From: Jiella pacifica | GTDB taxonomy: Bacteria; Pseudomonadota; Alphaproteobacteria; Rhizobiales; Rhizobiaceae | DNA length: 64,000 nucleotides | Assembly: GCF_010500815.1 (NCBI RefSeq) | Contig: NZ_JAAAMG010000006.1 | Location: 186,001-250,000, forward strand | Direction: 5' to 3' | Shown: in pieces, positions 39,287-50,646 of the stretch | Numbering within the stretch: position 1 is the stretch's first letter | Layout: every line of letters starts with the position of its first letter | Notes under the pieces: model-generated | What the model saw: only the letters and a program-made list of their open reading frames with translations | Databases searched by the model: none | What the model was told of the DNA's origin: nothing | Position numbers and translations under genes: made by a program

Positions 39287-39484
39287 TCACTTGCTCATCG
39301 AATCGCCGATGAAGGTGGCAACTGTTTCCAGCGGTTCCTTGAGCAGTGGGAAGGCGGCGAGAATGCCGATCGCCATGACGACGCCGATGATGCTGTATTC
39401 GATCGCCGTCGCGCCGCTCTCGCTGGCGCCGAAGCGGCGCAGACTCGCCATCGCCCGGGGCGAAACCGCGATGTGCGGGCCCAT
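39287..39484 (-). CDS. Flp-family type IVb pilin
   Basis: This small prepilin has the Flp signature SGATAIEYSIIGVVMAIGI. The leader ends at Gly, cleavage would give mature ATAIEY, and a single hydrophobic helix follows. A short tail (KEPLETVATFIGDSMSK) completes it. Start at 39484 gives 65 residues, has AGGGA eight bases upstream and overlaps the stop of the preceding gene (TGATG). An internal ATG at 39451 gives a more usual 13-residue leader (54 residues) but no ribosome-binding site. It should be the substrate of the cpa/tad machine encoded 9 kb away. Confidence 0.9.
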   Translation of the reverse strand: MGPHIAVSPRAMASLRRFGASESGATAIEYSIIGVVMAIGILAAFPLLKEPLETVATFIGDSMSK

Positions 39485-39810
39485 CAGCACGATCCCTGGC
39501 GACTGCTGTCGGCGAACAGGATGCACGGGGCGCTGCCCGGCGCCTGCAGGACGCTGCGATGGATGGTGTATTGACGCGGCGCGGCCGTGATCGAGCCGGT
39601 GGTCATCATGTCGAGGTCGGGGGCGCCCGCAGCCAAACGCGTCGCCGTCCCGCGATCGGCGATGGGCACGATGATCAGCGCCAGCGCCACGAAAACCCCT
39701 GCAAACAGCAGCGTGGCCCGCACGAGCAGCGAGCCGGAGGACGGCGACAGGCGATCCGGCAAGCCGCCGTCATAGACGTCTGCCTCTCGAAGAGGTTCAC
39801 CCACGGTCAT
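39484..39810 (-). CDS. Small membrane protein upstream of Flp pilin
   Basis: This 108-residue protein has one membrane helix (about residues 30-50, LLFAGVFVALALIIVPIAD) and a C-terminal domain DLDMMTTGSITAAPRQYTIHRSVLQ ending CILFADSSRQGSC, with two Cys that might form a disulfide. I have no family name, but short proteins of this layout commonly sit beside Flp pilin genes in rhizobia. The stop overlaps the pilin start, so the two are translationally coupled. A role in pilin secretion or regulation is inferred from position only. Confidence 0.72.
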   Translation of the reverse strand: MTVGEPLREADVYDGGLPDRLSPSSGSLLVRATLLFAGVFVALALIIVPIADRGTATRLAAGAPDLDMMTTGSITAAPRQYTIHRSVLQAPGSAPCILFADSSRQGSC

Positions 39811-40057
39811 TCCATCACCTCAGGACCTTTGTCCCAGGACTCTGGCAAGGAAGGCTGAACAACTGCTTAAGCCGACCCCTCGGGGTTAAGGCCATCGCAA
39901 CGCATTCTTTCCCCAAGGTAAATACTTGCTTCACCTCTCGCCCGAAGGCGGCGGCACGATGATGCCGATGGCCGCAAATGCGGGAGGACAAAATTGCGGC
40001 CGCGCCGGGGAGCCCCGACCTGCGACGACGCTGGTCATCGCACAGGGAATGATCGCC

Positions 40058-40501
40058 TCAGCGGCCCGGCTCGACGAGGTCGATCAGGTGGGCGATCAGC
40101 GGCGCGTCGGCCGGCGGCATCGGATAGTCCCGCAAGGCTTTCGGCCGAGCCCATTTCAGCGCCTGGCCCTCACGGGCAGCCGGGATTCCCTCGTACCGCC
40201 GGCAGACGAACAGCGGCATGACGAGATGAAAGTCCTCATAGGCATGGCTGGCGAAGGTCAGCGGCGCCAGACAGCTTTCCCACGTGACGATGCCGAGTTC
40301 CTCGGCAAGCTCGCGGATCAACGCCGCCTCGGGCGATTCACCCGCCTCCACCTTGCCGCCGGGAAACTCCCACAGCCCGGCAAGCGACTTGCCCTCGGGC
40401 CGCTGGGCGATGAGGACGCGGCCGTCGGCATCGAGAAGCGCGCAGGCGACGACGAGGAGGAGACGCCGGCCCGGCGCCTGACCGCTCGCCTCGCCGCTCA
40501 C
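40058..40501 (-). CDS. mutT: Nudix hydrolase, MutT-type 8-oxo-dGTP diphosphatase
   Basis: The 147-residue protein has a complete Nudix box GGKVEAGESPEAALIRELAEELGI (about residues 48-71, GX5EX7REUXEEXGU). It is preceded by VVACALLDADGRVLIAQRPEGKSLAGLWEFP in blocks typical of MutT. It would cleave 8-oxo-dGTP to the monophosphate, limiting mutation. The start overlaps the GNAT stop by four bases. The order argJ-GNAT-mutT is a conserved rhizobial block. Confidence 0.93.
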   Translation of the reverse strand: MSGEASGQAPGRRLLLVVACALLDADGRVLIAQRPEGKSLAGLWEFPGGKVEAGESPEAALIRELAEELGIVTWESCLAPLTFASHAYEDFHLVMPLFVCRRYEGIPAAREGQALKWARPKALRDYPMPPADAPLIAHLIDLVEPGR

Positions 40502-41286
40502 GGCCGTTCTCCCGGCGGCGCCCGGTAGACGTAGCGATAGGCCTCCTTGAAGCCGAGCCTGCCGTAAAGGGCGAGGCCCGCCTCGTTGTCCGCCTCGACC
40601 TGCACCCAGCCGGTCTTGGCGCCCTTGTGCATGGAAAAGCGCAGGGCCGTGCGCACCAGATCGAGGCCGATCCCCCGGCGCTGGTGGTCCGGGGCGACGG
40701 CGACGTCGAGCAGGCCGCAGAGGTCGTTGTCCTGGATGGCCAGCGCCACGGCGATCGGCCGGCCCTCGCCGCTTTCGCAGACGAACATGCCGCAGGGCGG
40801 GCGGATGGCCGCGAGGATCTCGGCGAGCCCGGAGCGCAGCGAGGCCGGGCGGCCGTGGACGGCCAGACTCGCCTCGAGATAGCGGGTGCTGTCGCGGATC
40901 GGGATCCGCTCGTGCGACCCCTCGAGATCGATCGTCGCCATGTCGGCGGTCATGACGATCGATTCGCCGAAACGCTGCCAGCCCTCGGCGTCGAGATGAT
41001 CGACGAGTTCGCGCGGCGCCAGCGGCGACTGGCGCACGATCACCGTCCGCCCCGCCTCGGCAAAGGTTTTTCTCGCCCGGGCGAGGCGTTCGGGGATGTC
41101 GGTGGTGTCGGAGGGATCGAGCGGGTTGATCGAGTTCAGCCGCTTGGCCGGAAACGACCGGGTCAGCCGCACCGCCCAGGTGCCGTCGAAGGCGGTCCGC
41201 GTCGCCGGCCAGGCCCGGAAGCCGGCCGCCTCGAGGCGTCGGACGACCGCGAACTGCCGCATCTTGTCAGCTTCGGTAATCGCCAT
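40498..41286 (-). CDS. GNAT-family N-acetyltransferase
   Basis: The protein has about 262 residues, with the acetyltransferase core in the last third: [27 protein letters not shown] holds the acetyl-CoA loop QRRGIG, followed by [23 protein letters not shown]. The N-terminal 120 residues form a second, degenerate GNAT-like domain ([20 protein letters not shown]). The substrate is unknown. The start lies inside the end of argJ; ATG 41286 was taken, but ATG 41262 is also possible. It overlaps mutT by four bases. Confidence 0.88.
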   Translation of the reverse strand: MAITEADKMRQFAVVRRLEAAGFRAWPATRTAFDGTWAVRLTRSFPAKRLNSINPLDPSDTTDIPERLARARKTFAEAGRTVIVRQSPLAPRELVDHLDAEGWQRFGESIVMTADMATIDLEGSHERIPIRDSTRYLEASLAVHGRPASLRSGLAEILAAIRPPCGMFVCESGEGRPIAVALAIQDNDLCGLLDVAVAPDHQRRGIGLDLVRTALRFSMHKGAKTGWVQVEADNEAGLALYGRLGFKEAYRYVYRAPPGERP

Positions 41287-42508
41287 TGATCGCGACATAC
41301 TCCTTGGTGAGGTCGCAGCCATAGACCGTCCAGCGGCCGCTGCCGAGCCCGAGTTCCACCTTGATGGGGATTTCGGCCCGCTGCATGACGGCGGAGGCGG
41401 CCTGTTCGGAATAGTCCGGGTCGCGCTCCCCGTCGACGGCGACGCGCACTTCGCCGAAATGGATCGCCAGACGATCGCGGTCGGCCTCCTCGCCGGCCTT
41501 GCCGACGGCCATCACCACCCGGCCCCAATTGGCGTCCTCGCCGGCGACTGCCGTCTTGACCAGCGGCGAATTGGCGATCGACAGGGCGATCCGCTTGGCC
41601 GCCGCATCGCTCGCCGCGCCCTCGACGGTGACGATGATCTCCTTGCGCGCCCCCTCGCCGTCCCGCGCCACCTGCCGGGCGAGATCGAGGAGAAGCGCGC
41701 CGAGCGCCGCGCGGAAGGCTTCGAGGCGCGGATCGGCCGCGTCGGAGATTTCCGGGCAGCCGCGATCGCGCGCATCCCCCGTGGCGAAGAACAGAAGCGT
41801 GTCGGAGGTCGAGGTGTCGCTGTCGACAGTGACGGAATTGAAGCTCGGCTCGACCGCCTCCCGCAGCATCGCCTGCAGCGCCGGCGCGGCGATCGCAGCG
41901 TCGGTGGCAAGGAAGGACAGCATCGTCGCCATGTCCGGCGCGATCATCCCGGCGCCCTTGGCGATGCCGTTGATCGTCACGTCGACGCCGTCGATCGCCG
42001 CCGTCGCGGTCGCCACCTTGGGATAGGTGTCGGTCGTCATGATCGCTTCGGCCGCCGCCCGCCAGCGGTCTTCCTCGGCGGAGCCGGCAAGGCCCGAAAG
42101 GAGATGGGCGAAGCGGCCTGCATCGAGCGGCTCGCCGATGACACCGGTGGAGGCGAGGAACACCTCGGAAGGCTCGCAGCACGCCGCCTTGGCCGCCGCC
42201 TCGGCGGTCGCCCTGGTCGATTCACGCCCGCGCTTGCCGGTGAAGGCGTTGGCGTTGCCGGAATTGACGACAAGGGCCCGGGCCGTGCCGCCGGCAAGAT
42301 TCGTCCGGCAGAGGTCGACGGGCGCGGAAGGACATTTCGACCGGGTGAAGACGCCGGCGACGCTCGCCGGCCGGTCGAACACCATCATCAGGAGGTCGGT
42401 GCGGTTCTTGTACTTGATGCCGGCCTCGGCGGTGGCGATGCGAAGGCCGGGGATCGCCGGAAGGGCGGCAAAGGCCGCCGGCGCGAGCGGGGAGACGGTG
42501 TGGGTCAT
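41267..42508 (-). CDS. argJ: Bifunctional glutamate N-acetyltransferase / ornithine acetyltransferase ArgJ
   Basis: The 413-residue proenzyme cleaves itself between Ala194 and Thr195 in [16 protein letters not shown], making the N-terminal Thr nucleophile. Other family blocks are [26 protein letters not shown] and [14 protein letters not shown]. It transfers acetyl from N-acetylornithine to glutamate in the cyclic arginine pathway. The ATG at 42508 was chosen for AGGAAA eight bases upstream; a TTG six codons earlier is less likely. The downstream GNAT gene overlaps its end. Confidence 0.96.
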   Translation of the reverse strand: MTHTVSPLAPAAFAALPAIPGLRIATAEAGIKYKNRTDLLMMVFDRPASVAGVFTRSKCPSAPVDLCRTNLAGGTARALVVNSGNANAFTGKRGRESTRATAEAAAKAACCEPSEVFLASTGVIGEPLDAGRFAHLLSGLAGSAEEDRWRAAAEAIMTTDTYPKVATATAAIDGVDVTINGIAKGAGMIAPDMATMLSFLATDAAIAAPALQAMLREAVEPSFNSVTVDSDTSTSDTLLFFATGDARDRGCPEISDAADPRLEAFRAALGALLLDLARQVARDGEGARKEIIVTVEGAASDAAAKRIALSIANSPLVKTAVAGEDANWGRVVMAVGKAGEEADRDRLAIHFGEVRVAVDGERDPDYSEQAASAVMQRAEIPIKVELGLGSGRWTVYGCDLTKEYVAINGDYRS

Positions 42509-42629
42509 CGCGAGATTTCCTGACAACGGGCACGAGGTCTGCGGGCGCCCGGCAGCCGGAGGGCAACCGAGGCGCTCGTCTCGAAGGTGCGGGCGGGGAC
42601 GGGTGGAGCGCCGGCCCCGCCCTCGCCGA

Positions 42630-43517
42630 TCAGTTCGCCGAGCCCGTGCCGCCGGCTGCGGGCTCGCCGCCCTCGATTTCCTTCTCGATCGCGTCGACCT
42701 GGGCCTTGATCTTCGGATCGACGTATTCGACGCCGAGCTGTTGGCGGGCCTTGCCGACCATCGTCATGTATTTCTCGCGCAGCACGAGCTGGCGCAGCTG
42801 GTCCTTGACCTGGTCGAACTCCGGCGCCGGCGCGTCGCGGGTTTCCTCGACCTCGATCACGTGCCAGCCGAACTGCGTCTCGACCGGCTCCTTGGTGTAT
42901 TCGCCGGGCTTCAGGGCGAAGGCGGCTTTCTCGAAGGCCGGCACCATCTGGCCGGGTCCGAAGAAGCCGAGGTCGCCGCCGTCGGGACCGGACGGGCCGG
43001 TCGACTTCTCCTTGGCGACGGTCTCGAAGGCGGCGCCGCCCTCGAGCTCCTTGATGACCGCTTCGGCCTCTTCCTTGGTCTTCAGGAGGATGTGCCGCGC
43101 ATGCACCTCCTTGCGCGGCGGCATCGCGGCGATTTCCCTGTCGTAGCGGGCCTTCAGCTCGTCCTCGGCAACGTTCGCGACGCCGTTCTTGGCGAAATAG
43201 GCGTTGTGCAGCGTGCGGTCGCGCTCGAACTGAAGCTGTGCGGAAACGGCCGGGTCGTCGCCGATCTTGGCCTTCTCGGCCTCGGCGGCGAGGGCCTTGA
43301 TGTCGATCAGCGCGGACAGGACGGCGAAGCGCCGGCGCTCCTCCGGCATCGACTGGAACTGCGGGCCGAGCTCGGCCTCGGCGGCCTTCAGCTCGGCCTC
43401 GGTGACCTCGTTCTTGCCGATCTTGGCGATCACGTCGGCGTCGGCAGCCCCCGCGACCTGGCCGGCAGCGAGCATGATCACGCCTGCCGAAAGCAGGGCG
43501 GCGAGTTGTCTTACCAT
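42630..43517 (-). CDS. Periplasmic PpiC/parvulin-type peptidyl-prolyl isomerase
   Basis: The 295-residue precursor has a signal peptide ([20 protein letters not shown], cleavage near 24). A SurA-like N-terminal helical domain follows, then the parvulin domain with [40 protein letters not shown] in blocks, and [12 protein letters not shown]. The C-terminal helix returns to the chaperone part and ends with an Ala/Gly tail. It assists folding of exported proteins. It is divergent from secA, a conserved rhizobial arrangement that links it to secretion. The start at 43517 was chosen for GGAAGGAA about ten bases upstream. Confidence 0.93.
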   Translation of the reverse strand: MVRQLAALLSAGVIMLAAGQVAGAADADVIAKIGKNEVTEAELKAAEAELGPQFQSMPEERRRFAVLSALIDIKALAAEAEKAKIGDDPAVSAQLQFERDRTLHNAYFAKNGVANVAEDELKARYDREIAAMPPRKEVHARHILLKTKEEAEAVIKELEGGAAFETVAKEKSTGPSGPDGGDLGFFGPGQMVPAFEKAAFALKPGEYTKEPVETQFGWHVIEVEETRDAPAPEFDQVKDQLRQLVLREKYMTMVGKARQQLGVEYVDPKIKAQVDAIEKEIEGGEPAAGGTGSAN

Positions 43518-43799
43518 CGAGAGCGTTCCTTCCAGGGACATGAGATGAAACGGATCGAACCGGCCTTCGGCATGCCGCACTCTTCGGGCCCTCAGCCGGC
43601 CACCAACCCGCCACGTCGGCATCGGCCGGCGTTGACATCGGATTTTCCCCCTCTTATCTCTCGCGCCAACTGAAAGTCCAGCCGCCTTCCGCTGAGATTG
43701 CAGGCTCCCGACATCGCCAGGATCGAACGGGATGGCGGCCGCGGCCGGCGTTCGAGCGGTGCCGCCGCCTCTCATAGAATTACTCGGAAGGACCCTTTC

Positions 43800-46520
<2,721 letters not shown>

Positions 46521-46583
46521 CGAGGGTCCACGCCTCGTGCGGCCCCTGCTCGGCCCGGCTCGAAGACGCTTCGGGGCTGGAGG

Positions 46584-46609
46584 ATACGAAACCGTATAGA
46601 AGCGGCAAT
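46584..46609 (+). promoter_or_regulatory. Duplicated 26-base promoter/operator motif, copy A
   Basis: The element starts ATACGAAACCGTATAG, whose core TACG-N4-CGTA is an inverted repeat, and ends GCGGCAAT after two variable bases. It lies 60 bases before the phosphatase start codon. Copy B at 49827-49852 matches at 22 of 26 positions and sits at the same distance from its gene. It may be a binding site for the response regulator encoded just downstream or an alternative-sigma promoter. Confidence 0.55.
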
Positions 46610-46625
46610 CTGCCGGCATGAGAAC

Positions 46626-46668
46626 GGCGCTAGCCCGGAGAGAACGATCCTCTCGACGGGCCAGCGCC
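46626..46668 (+). repeat. Long hairpin abutting the phosphatase start codon
   Basis: GGCGCT-GCCCG-GAGA on the left pairs with TCTC-CGGGC-AGCGCC on the right, a 15-pair interrupted stem around a seven-base loop, ending one base before the ATG at 46670. It would occlude the ribosome-binding region in mRNA, so it may control translation of the phosphatase. It has no T-tract and is not a normal terminator. Confidence 0.5.
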
Positions 46669-46669
46669 G

Positions 46670-47266
46670 ATGCCTCCCCTTCCCCAGATCCTCCGCCGCG
46701 GCCTTCTCGCCCTCGCGATCCTCGTGGCACCGGCCGCCGGCTATGCCGGCTACCTGCGAGCCACCGGCAACGTCCACACCGTCGAACCCGACCGCGTCTA
46801 TCGCTCGGGGCAGTTGGGGCCGGCGGCGCTGCAGCGCCTGATCGACGACAGGCACATCCGCTCCATCATCAACCTCAGAGGCGTGAACCCCGACGAGCAA
46901 TGGTATCGCGACGAGGTGCTGGTGGCGGATGAGAACGGGGTGAAGGAAATCAACATCGGCATCTCGGCGCGCCGGCAGCCGAGCCTTTCCACCTTGCGGC
47001 GGATCGAGGCCGCGATGCGCGACGCACCGAAGCCGCTGCTGATCCACTGCATGGGCGGCGCGGATCGCTCGGGGCTCGCCAGCGCGATCTACGACTATGC
47101 CATCGCCGGCCGGCCGGCCGACGTGGCACGCGGCCAGCTGTCCTTCGCCTACGGCCATTTTCCCTGGCTGCTCAGCGAAACTGCGGCTATGGATCGAGCC
47201 TTCGACGATTTCGTGCAACAGATGGACGCGTCGAAGCATCCCGCCGGGGGAGAGAACAGCGAATGA
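46670..47266 (+). CDS. Membrane-anchored dual-specificity/tyrosine phosphatase-like protein
   Basis: The 198-residue protein has an N-terminal signal anchor (about residues 9-28) and a DSP/PTP domain. The P-loop is HCMGGADRSG with Cys127 and Arg133 (HCX5R), and the upstream VYRSGQLGPAALQRLI and IRSIINLRG are typical of bacterial and plant DSP-like enzymes. The domain should face the periplasm, so its substrate may be a phosphorylated lipid, sugar or protein outside the membrane. Its last codon region overlaps the response-regulator start by four bases (ATGA). A duplicated upstream motif and a hairpin against the ATG suggest tight control; no clear Shine-Dalgarno sequence is visible. Confidence 0.87.
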   Translation: MPPLPQILRRGLLALAILVAPAAGYAGYLRATGNVHTVEPDRVYRSGQLGPAALQRLIDDRHIRSIINLRGVNPDEQWYRDEVLVADENGVKEINIGISARRQPSLSTLRRIEAAMRDAPKPLLIHCMGGADRSGLASAIYDYAIAGRPADVARGQLSFAYGHFPWLLSETAAMDRAFDDFVQQMDASKHPAGGENSE

Positions 47267-47940
47267 AGGTTCTCGTCATCGAGGACGACGCCTCCACCGC
47301 CGACTACGTCGTCCTCGGCCTGAAGGAAGAGGGCCACGATCCCGATCACGCCGCCTCCGGGCCCATCGGCCTGGAGCTCGCCTGCACGCGCGACTACGAC
47401 GCCGTCGTCGTCGACCGGATGCTGCCCGCCCTCGACGGCCTGTCGATCGTCAGGGCCCTGCGCTCCTCGGGCCGGGACACGCCGGTGATCTTCCTGACCT
47501 CGGTGTCCGGCCTCGACGACCGGGTCGAGGGTCTGGAGGCGGGCGCCGACGACTATCTGGTGAAGCCCTTCGCCTTTTCCGAATTGATGGCGCGGCTGAA
47601 TGCCCTGGCCCGCCGCTCGCCGCTCAGGCGCGAGGAGACCGTCCTCAAGGTCGGCGATCTCGAGATGAACCTCATCGCCCGCACGGTGAAGCGCGACGGC
47701 CGGGATATCGAGTTGCAGCCGCGCGAGTTCCGGCTCCTGGAATACATGATGCGCAACCGCGGCCGGGTGCTCACCCGCACGATGCTGCTCGAGCGGGTCT
47801 GGGATTTTCACTTCGACCCGAAGACCAACGTCGTCGAGACCCATGTCAGCCGCCTGCGCTCCAAGCTCGACAAGCCTTTCACCGGCGAGATGATCCGCAC
47901 CGTCCGCGGTTCGGGCTACGTCCTGAACGTGCCGGCCTGA
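47263..47940 (+). CDS. OmpR/QseB-family response regulator
   Basis: This 225-residue regulator has a receiver with IEDDAS at 6-11, phospho-acceptor Asp51 in VVVDRMLPALDG, a T/S switch FLTSVSG and Lys in LVKPFAF. The winged-helix output domain shows QPREFRLLEYMMRNRGRVLT and NVVETHVSRLRSKLDKPF in two blocks, with RTVRGSGYVL. It overlaps the phosphatase by four bases and is immediately followed by its kinase, so the three form one operon. The TACG-N4-CGTA motif upstream of the operon and of the cytochrome b561 gene could be its site. Confidence 0.95.
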   Translation: MKVLVIEDDASTADYVVLGLKEEGHDPDHAASGPIGLELACTRDYDAVVVDRMLPALDGLSIVRALRSSGRDTPVIFLTSVSGLDDRVEGLEAGADDYLVKPFAFSELMARLNALARRSPLRREETVLKVGDLEMNLIARTVKRDGRDIELQPREFRLLEYMMRNRGRVLTRTMLLERVWDFHFDPKTNVVETHVSRLRSKLDKPFTGEMIRTVRGSGYVLNVPA

Positions 47941-49341
47941 ATGATCTGGCCGCAAGAGCTGCGCTCGATCTCGTTTCGCGTCGCGCTGATCTATACCGGC
48001 TTCTTCGTCGTCTCCGTCCTGGCGATCCTCGGCACGACCTATGTGATCGCCTCGGGCGAGTTGGCGAGCACCCTGCGCGCGCAGATCCTCGAGGACATGG
48101 AGCGCCTGGAGCGGACGAATGCGGCGGGGGGCGTCGAAGCCCTGCAGGAGGACCTCGGCGAACTCGCCGAGGCGGCCTCCGAGGACCGTTTCTTCCTCGT
48201 TCTGGACGGCGCCGGCGCAAGGCTCTTCGGCAACGTGCCGCCCGGGCTCTGGCGGCCCGGCTGGCAGGACGGCAGGCTGGCCCGCACGACGCTCGCATCC
48301 TCGCCGGACCTTGCGGCGGCCGCTTCCCACAATGACGACCACGAGGTGATCTTTCTCGCGCTCGGCGAAGAGATCGGCCCCTACCGGGTGATGCTCGGGC
48401 GCAATTCCCACATCCTCGACGAGACCCAGGAGATCATCCTCTCGGCCATGTGGATCGGCGGCCTCGTCACCGCCGCCCTCGCCCTTCTCGGCGGCTTCCT
48501 GGTGTCGCGCGGGCCGACCCGCCGGGTCGACGCGATCGCTCTGACCACCCGGCAGATCGTCGAGGGCCGGTTCGACCTTCGCCTGCCGGTGTCGCGGCGC
48601 GGCGACGAGCTCGACCGGCTGGCCGCCGACATCAATGCCATGCTGGCGCGCATCGAGATGCTGCTCGACAGCCTCAAGCAGGTCTCGACGGACATCGCCC
48701 ACGACCTTCGCACGCCGCTCGCGCGGCTGCGCCAGCGCCTCGACGCGGTGCGCCGCAAGCCGCGCGCGGCGGAGGAATACGAGGCGGCGATCGACGCCGC
48801 CATCGAGGAGAGCGACGCGGCCATCGCCACCTTCCACGCCTTGCTGCGGATCGCCCAGATCGAGGCCGGCACCCGCCGCTCGCGCTTTCGCCCGATCGAC
48901 CTCGCGGCGCTCGTCGAGCGGACCGCCGAGGTCTACGAGGATGTCGCCGCGGACGCCGGCCACCACCTGGTCGCCCGCGAACTCGACCAAGTCAGCGTCG
49001 AAGGCGATGAGGAACTGCTGACCCAGCTTCTCGCCAATCTGATCGAGAATGCCATCAACCACGTGCCGGCCCCGGGCCGCATCGAAATCACGCTGCGGCG
49101 GGTCGGGGGCCGCATCCATCTCGACGTCGCGGACGACGGGCCGGGCGTGCCGGAGGCCGAGCGGGCGAAGATCTTCCGCCGGCTCTACCGGCTCGACCAG
49201 AGCCGCACGACGCCCGGCAGCGGTCTCGGCCTCGCCCTCGTCGCCGCCATCGCGGAGCTGCACGGTGGCACGGCGATGGCTCTCGACAACCGGCCGGGCC
49301 TGCGCATACGAACCGAGATGCCGATTGCGGCGAGCGGGTGA
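47941..49341 (+). CDS. Sensor histidine kinase (HAMP, QseC-like)
   Basis: The 466-residue kinase has TM1 at about 14-36, a periplasmic sensor domain of about 125 residues, TM2 at about 162-186 and a HAMP domain (GPTRRVDAIALTTRQIVEG). The DHp helix has His254 in DIAHDLRTPLARLRQRL. The HATPase domain has N-box LLANLIENAINHVP, DDGPGVP and GSGLGLALVAAI. It starts directly after the regulator stop and should phosphorylate it. The periplasmic domain has no family I recognise, so the stimulus is unknown; the co-encoded exported phosphatase hints at an envelope signal. Confidence 0.95.
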   Translation: MIWPQELRSISFRVALIYTGFFVVSVLAILGTTYVIASGELASTLRAQILEDMERLERTNAAGGVEALQEDLGELAEAASEDRFFLVLDGAGARLFGNVPPGLWRPGWQDGRLARTTLASSPDLAAAASHNDDHEVIFLALGEEIGPYRVMLGRNSHILDETQEIILSAMWIGGLVTAALALLGGFLVSRGPTRRVDAIALTTRQIVEGRFDLRLPVSRRGDELDRLAADINAMLARIEMLLDSLKQVSTDIAHDLRTPLARLRQRLDAVRRKPRAAEEYEAAIDAAIEESDAAIATFHALLRIAQIEAGTRRSRFRPIDLAALVERTAEVYEDVAADAGHHLVARELDQVSVEGDEELLTQLLANLIENAINHVPAPGRIEITLRRVGGRIHLDVADDGPGVPEAERAKIFRRLYRLDQSRTTPGSGLGLALVAAIAELHGGTAMALDNRPGLRIRTEMPIAASG

Positions 49342-49373
49342 ATCGAAGCGACTGAAATCCAGAGGGTCGAGCG

Positions 49374-49811
49374 ATGTCTGCGACCATCATCGGCGCCTGG
49401 CAGTTCTGGGCGCTGCTTGCCGCCGTCTTCGCCGCGCTGACGGCGATCCTCGCCAAGGTCGGCGTGTCGGACGTCCCGTCCGATCTCGCAACGCTGCTGC
49501 GCACCTTCGTCGTGGTGGCGCTCCTCGCGGCGATCGTCGCCGTCACGAAGCAATGGCGCTCGCCGGCCTCGCTGCCCGGCCGCTCGCTGGTCTTCCTCGC
49601 TCTCTCCGGCCTTGCGACCGGAGCCTCGTGGCTGTGCTATTTCCGAGCGCTCAAGCTCGGCGACGCCGCCCGCGTCGCGCCGATCGACAAGCTCTCGATC
49701 GTCCTCGTCGCCATCTTCGGCGTGGTTTTTCTCGGCGAGAAGCTGGCGCCCGTGAACTGGGCCGGCATCGCCCTCATCGCGCTCGGCGCCTGGCTCGTCA
49801 CCCTGCGCTGA
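49374..49811 (+). CDS. Half-size EamA-type (DMT superfamily) membrane protein
   Basis: This 145-residue protein has four to five hydrophobic helices (about 8-27, 44-63, 71-91, 96-117 and 122-142). It has the EamA features LATGASWLCYFRALKLGDAARVAPIDKLS in blocks and a late VFLGEKLAPVNWAGIALIALGAWL. It is half the length of ordinary ten-helix DMT exporters and would act as a dimer. Substrates in this group range from amino acids to metabolites and cannot be predicted. It lies 32 bases after the kinase gene and probably belongs to the same transcript. Confidence 0.88.
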   Translation: MSATIIGAWQFWALLAAVFAALTAILAKVGVSDVPSDLATLLRTFVVVALLAAIVAVTKQWRSPASLPGRSLVFLALSGLATGASWLCYFRALKLGDAARVAPIDKLSIVLVAIFGVVFLGEKLAPVNWAGIALIALGAWLVTLR

Positions 49812-49826
49812 AAGCGCGAGCCGCAA

Positions 49827-49852
49827 TTACGCAACCGTATAGTCGCGGCAAT
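49827..49852 (+). promoter_or_regulatory. Duplicated 26-base promoter/operator motif, copy B
   Basis: The element starts TTACGCAACCGTATAG and ends GCGGCAAT after two variable bases, identical to copy A (46584-46609) except at four positions. It ends 58 bases before the cytochrome b561 start; copy A ends 60 bases before its gene. CCGGC follows at similar distance in both. This marks a separate promoter for the cytochrome gene under shared control. Confidence 0.55.
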
Positions 49853-49910
49853 GCTCCGGCACAGGAAACCGGCGCACACCGGTGAAAATCCATCTCGCCT
49901 GGAGCTCGCC

Positions 49911-50426
49911 ATGTCCGCATCCGCCCGTCCCGCCGCATGGAGCCGGCTCAACGTCTTCCTCCACTGGTCCATCGTCGTCCTGATCGTTTGCCAGTGGATC
50001 CAGGGTGAGTTCATGGCCGAGTTCTGGGACGCCACCCTGGAAGGCGAGGCCGTCAATCAGACGACCACCGTGCTCGGCTACAGCCACATCGTCATCGGAA
50101 CGCTCATCCTCGTCGCCGCGGCCATGCGGCTCATCGACCGCTTCACCCACGGCCGCCCGCCCCTCGACGCCGACGAGGCGCAATGGGCCGTGATGCTCGC
50201 CAAGGTGACGCACTTCCTGCTCTACGCCCTCCTCTTCCTCATGCCGGTCCTCGGGCTCGTCGCCTGGTTCACCGGCAATGACGACATCGCCGGCTATCAC
50301 GCCTTTCTCTGGAACCCGTTGCTGGCCGTCATCGGTCTTCACGTCGTCGGCGCTCTTGCCCAGCATTTCTGGTTCCGTTCGCCAGCGTTGAAACGCATGA
50401 TCCCCGGCATCCGCCACTCCACCTGA
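49911..50426 (+). CDS. Cytochrome b561-family membrane protein
   Basis: The 171-residue four-helix protein has haem-ligand candidates FLHWSIVVL (His about 18), YSHIVIGTL (His about 60), VTHFLLYALLFLMP (His about 102) and GLHVVGALAQHFWF (His about 149). They are arranged as in bacterial b561 proteins such as CybB, two histidines per haem. It moves electrons across or within the inner membrane, for instance from quinol. The ATG at 49911 has GGAG eight bases upstream; an earlier ATG 20 codons up lacks a site and would place the motif B region inside the gene. An intrinsic terminator follows 52 bases after the stop. Confidence 0.9.
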   Translation: MSASARPAAWSRLNVFLHWSIVVLIVCQWIQGEFMAEFWDATLEGEAVNQTTTVLGYSHIVIGTLILVAAAMRLIDRFTHGRPPLDADEAQWAVMLAKVTHFLLYALLFLMPVLGLVAWFTGNDDIAGYHAFLWNPLLAVIGLHVVGALAQHFWFRSPALKRMIPGIRHST

Positions 50427-50477
50427 CGCATCACGGCCCGTCACGGCAGCGGCCTCGCCAATGCCCGATTCCAAGCG

Positions 50478-50501
50478 ACGCCGGCCTCAGGCCGGCGTTT
50501 T
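50478..50501 (+). terminator. Intrinsic terminator after cytochrome b561 gene
   Basis: ACGCCGGCC and GGCCGGCGT form a nine-base perfect stem around a three-base loop, followed by TTTTCG. This is a good Rho-independent terminator placed between the cytochrome gene and gntK. Confidence 0.75.
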
Positions 50502-50646
50502 CGCATCGCCAGCGGACGAAGAATTCCTCGCCACGTCGGCATACGGACAGGGCTGCGCGACGTTCAGCCTCGACTGCATTTCCATTCGGCATCATGCTCT
50601 TATATTCACCGCCACTGAGATCGGCCCGCAGGCCGACGCGTGAGCG

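Noticed and set aside
39867-39889. TTAA-N15-TTAA upstream of the pilin operon as a CtrA box
   Set aside because: Classic full sites have a seven-base spacer; the spacing and flanking bases do not fit, although a CCCCTCGGGG dyad lies between.
47149-49263. Long minus-strand frame opposite the response regulator and kinase genes
   Set aside because: It is an antisense shadow of well-supported genes; its product is low-complexity and matches nothing.
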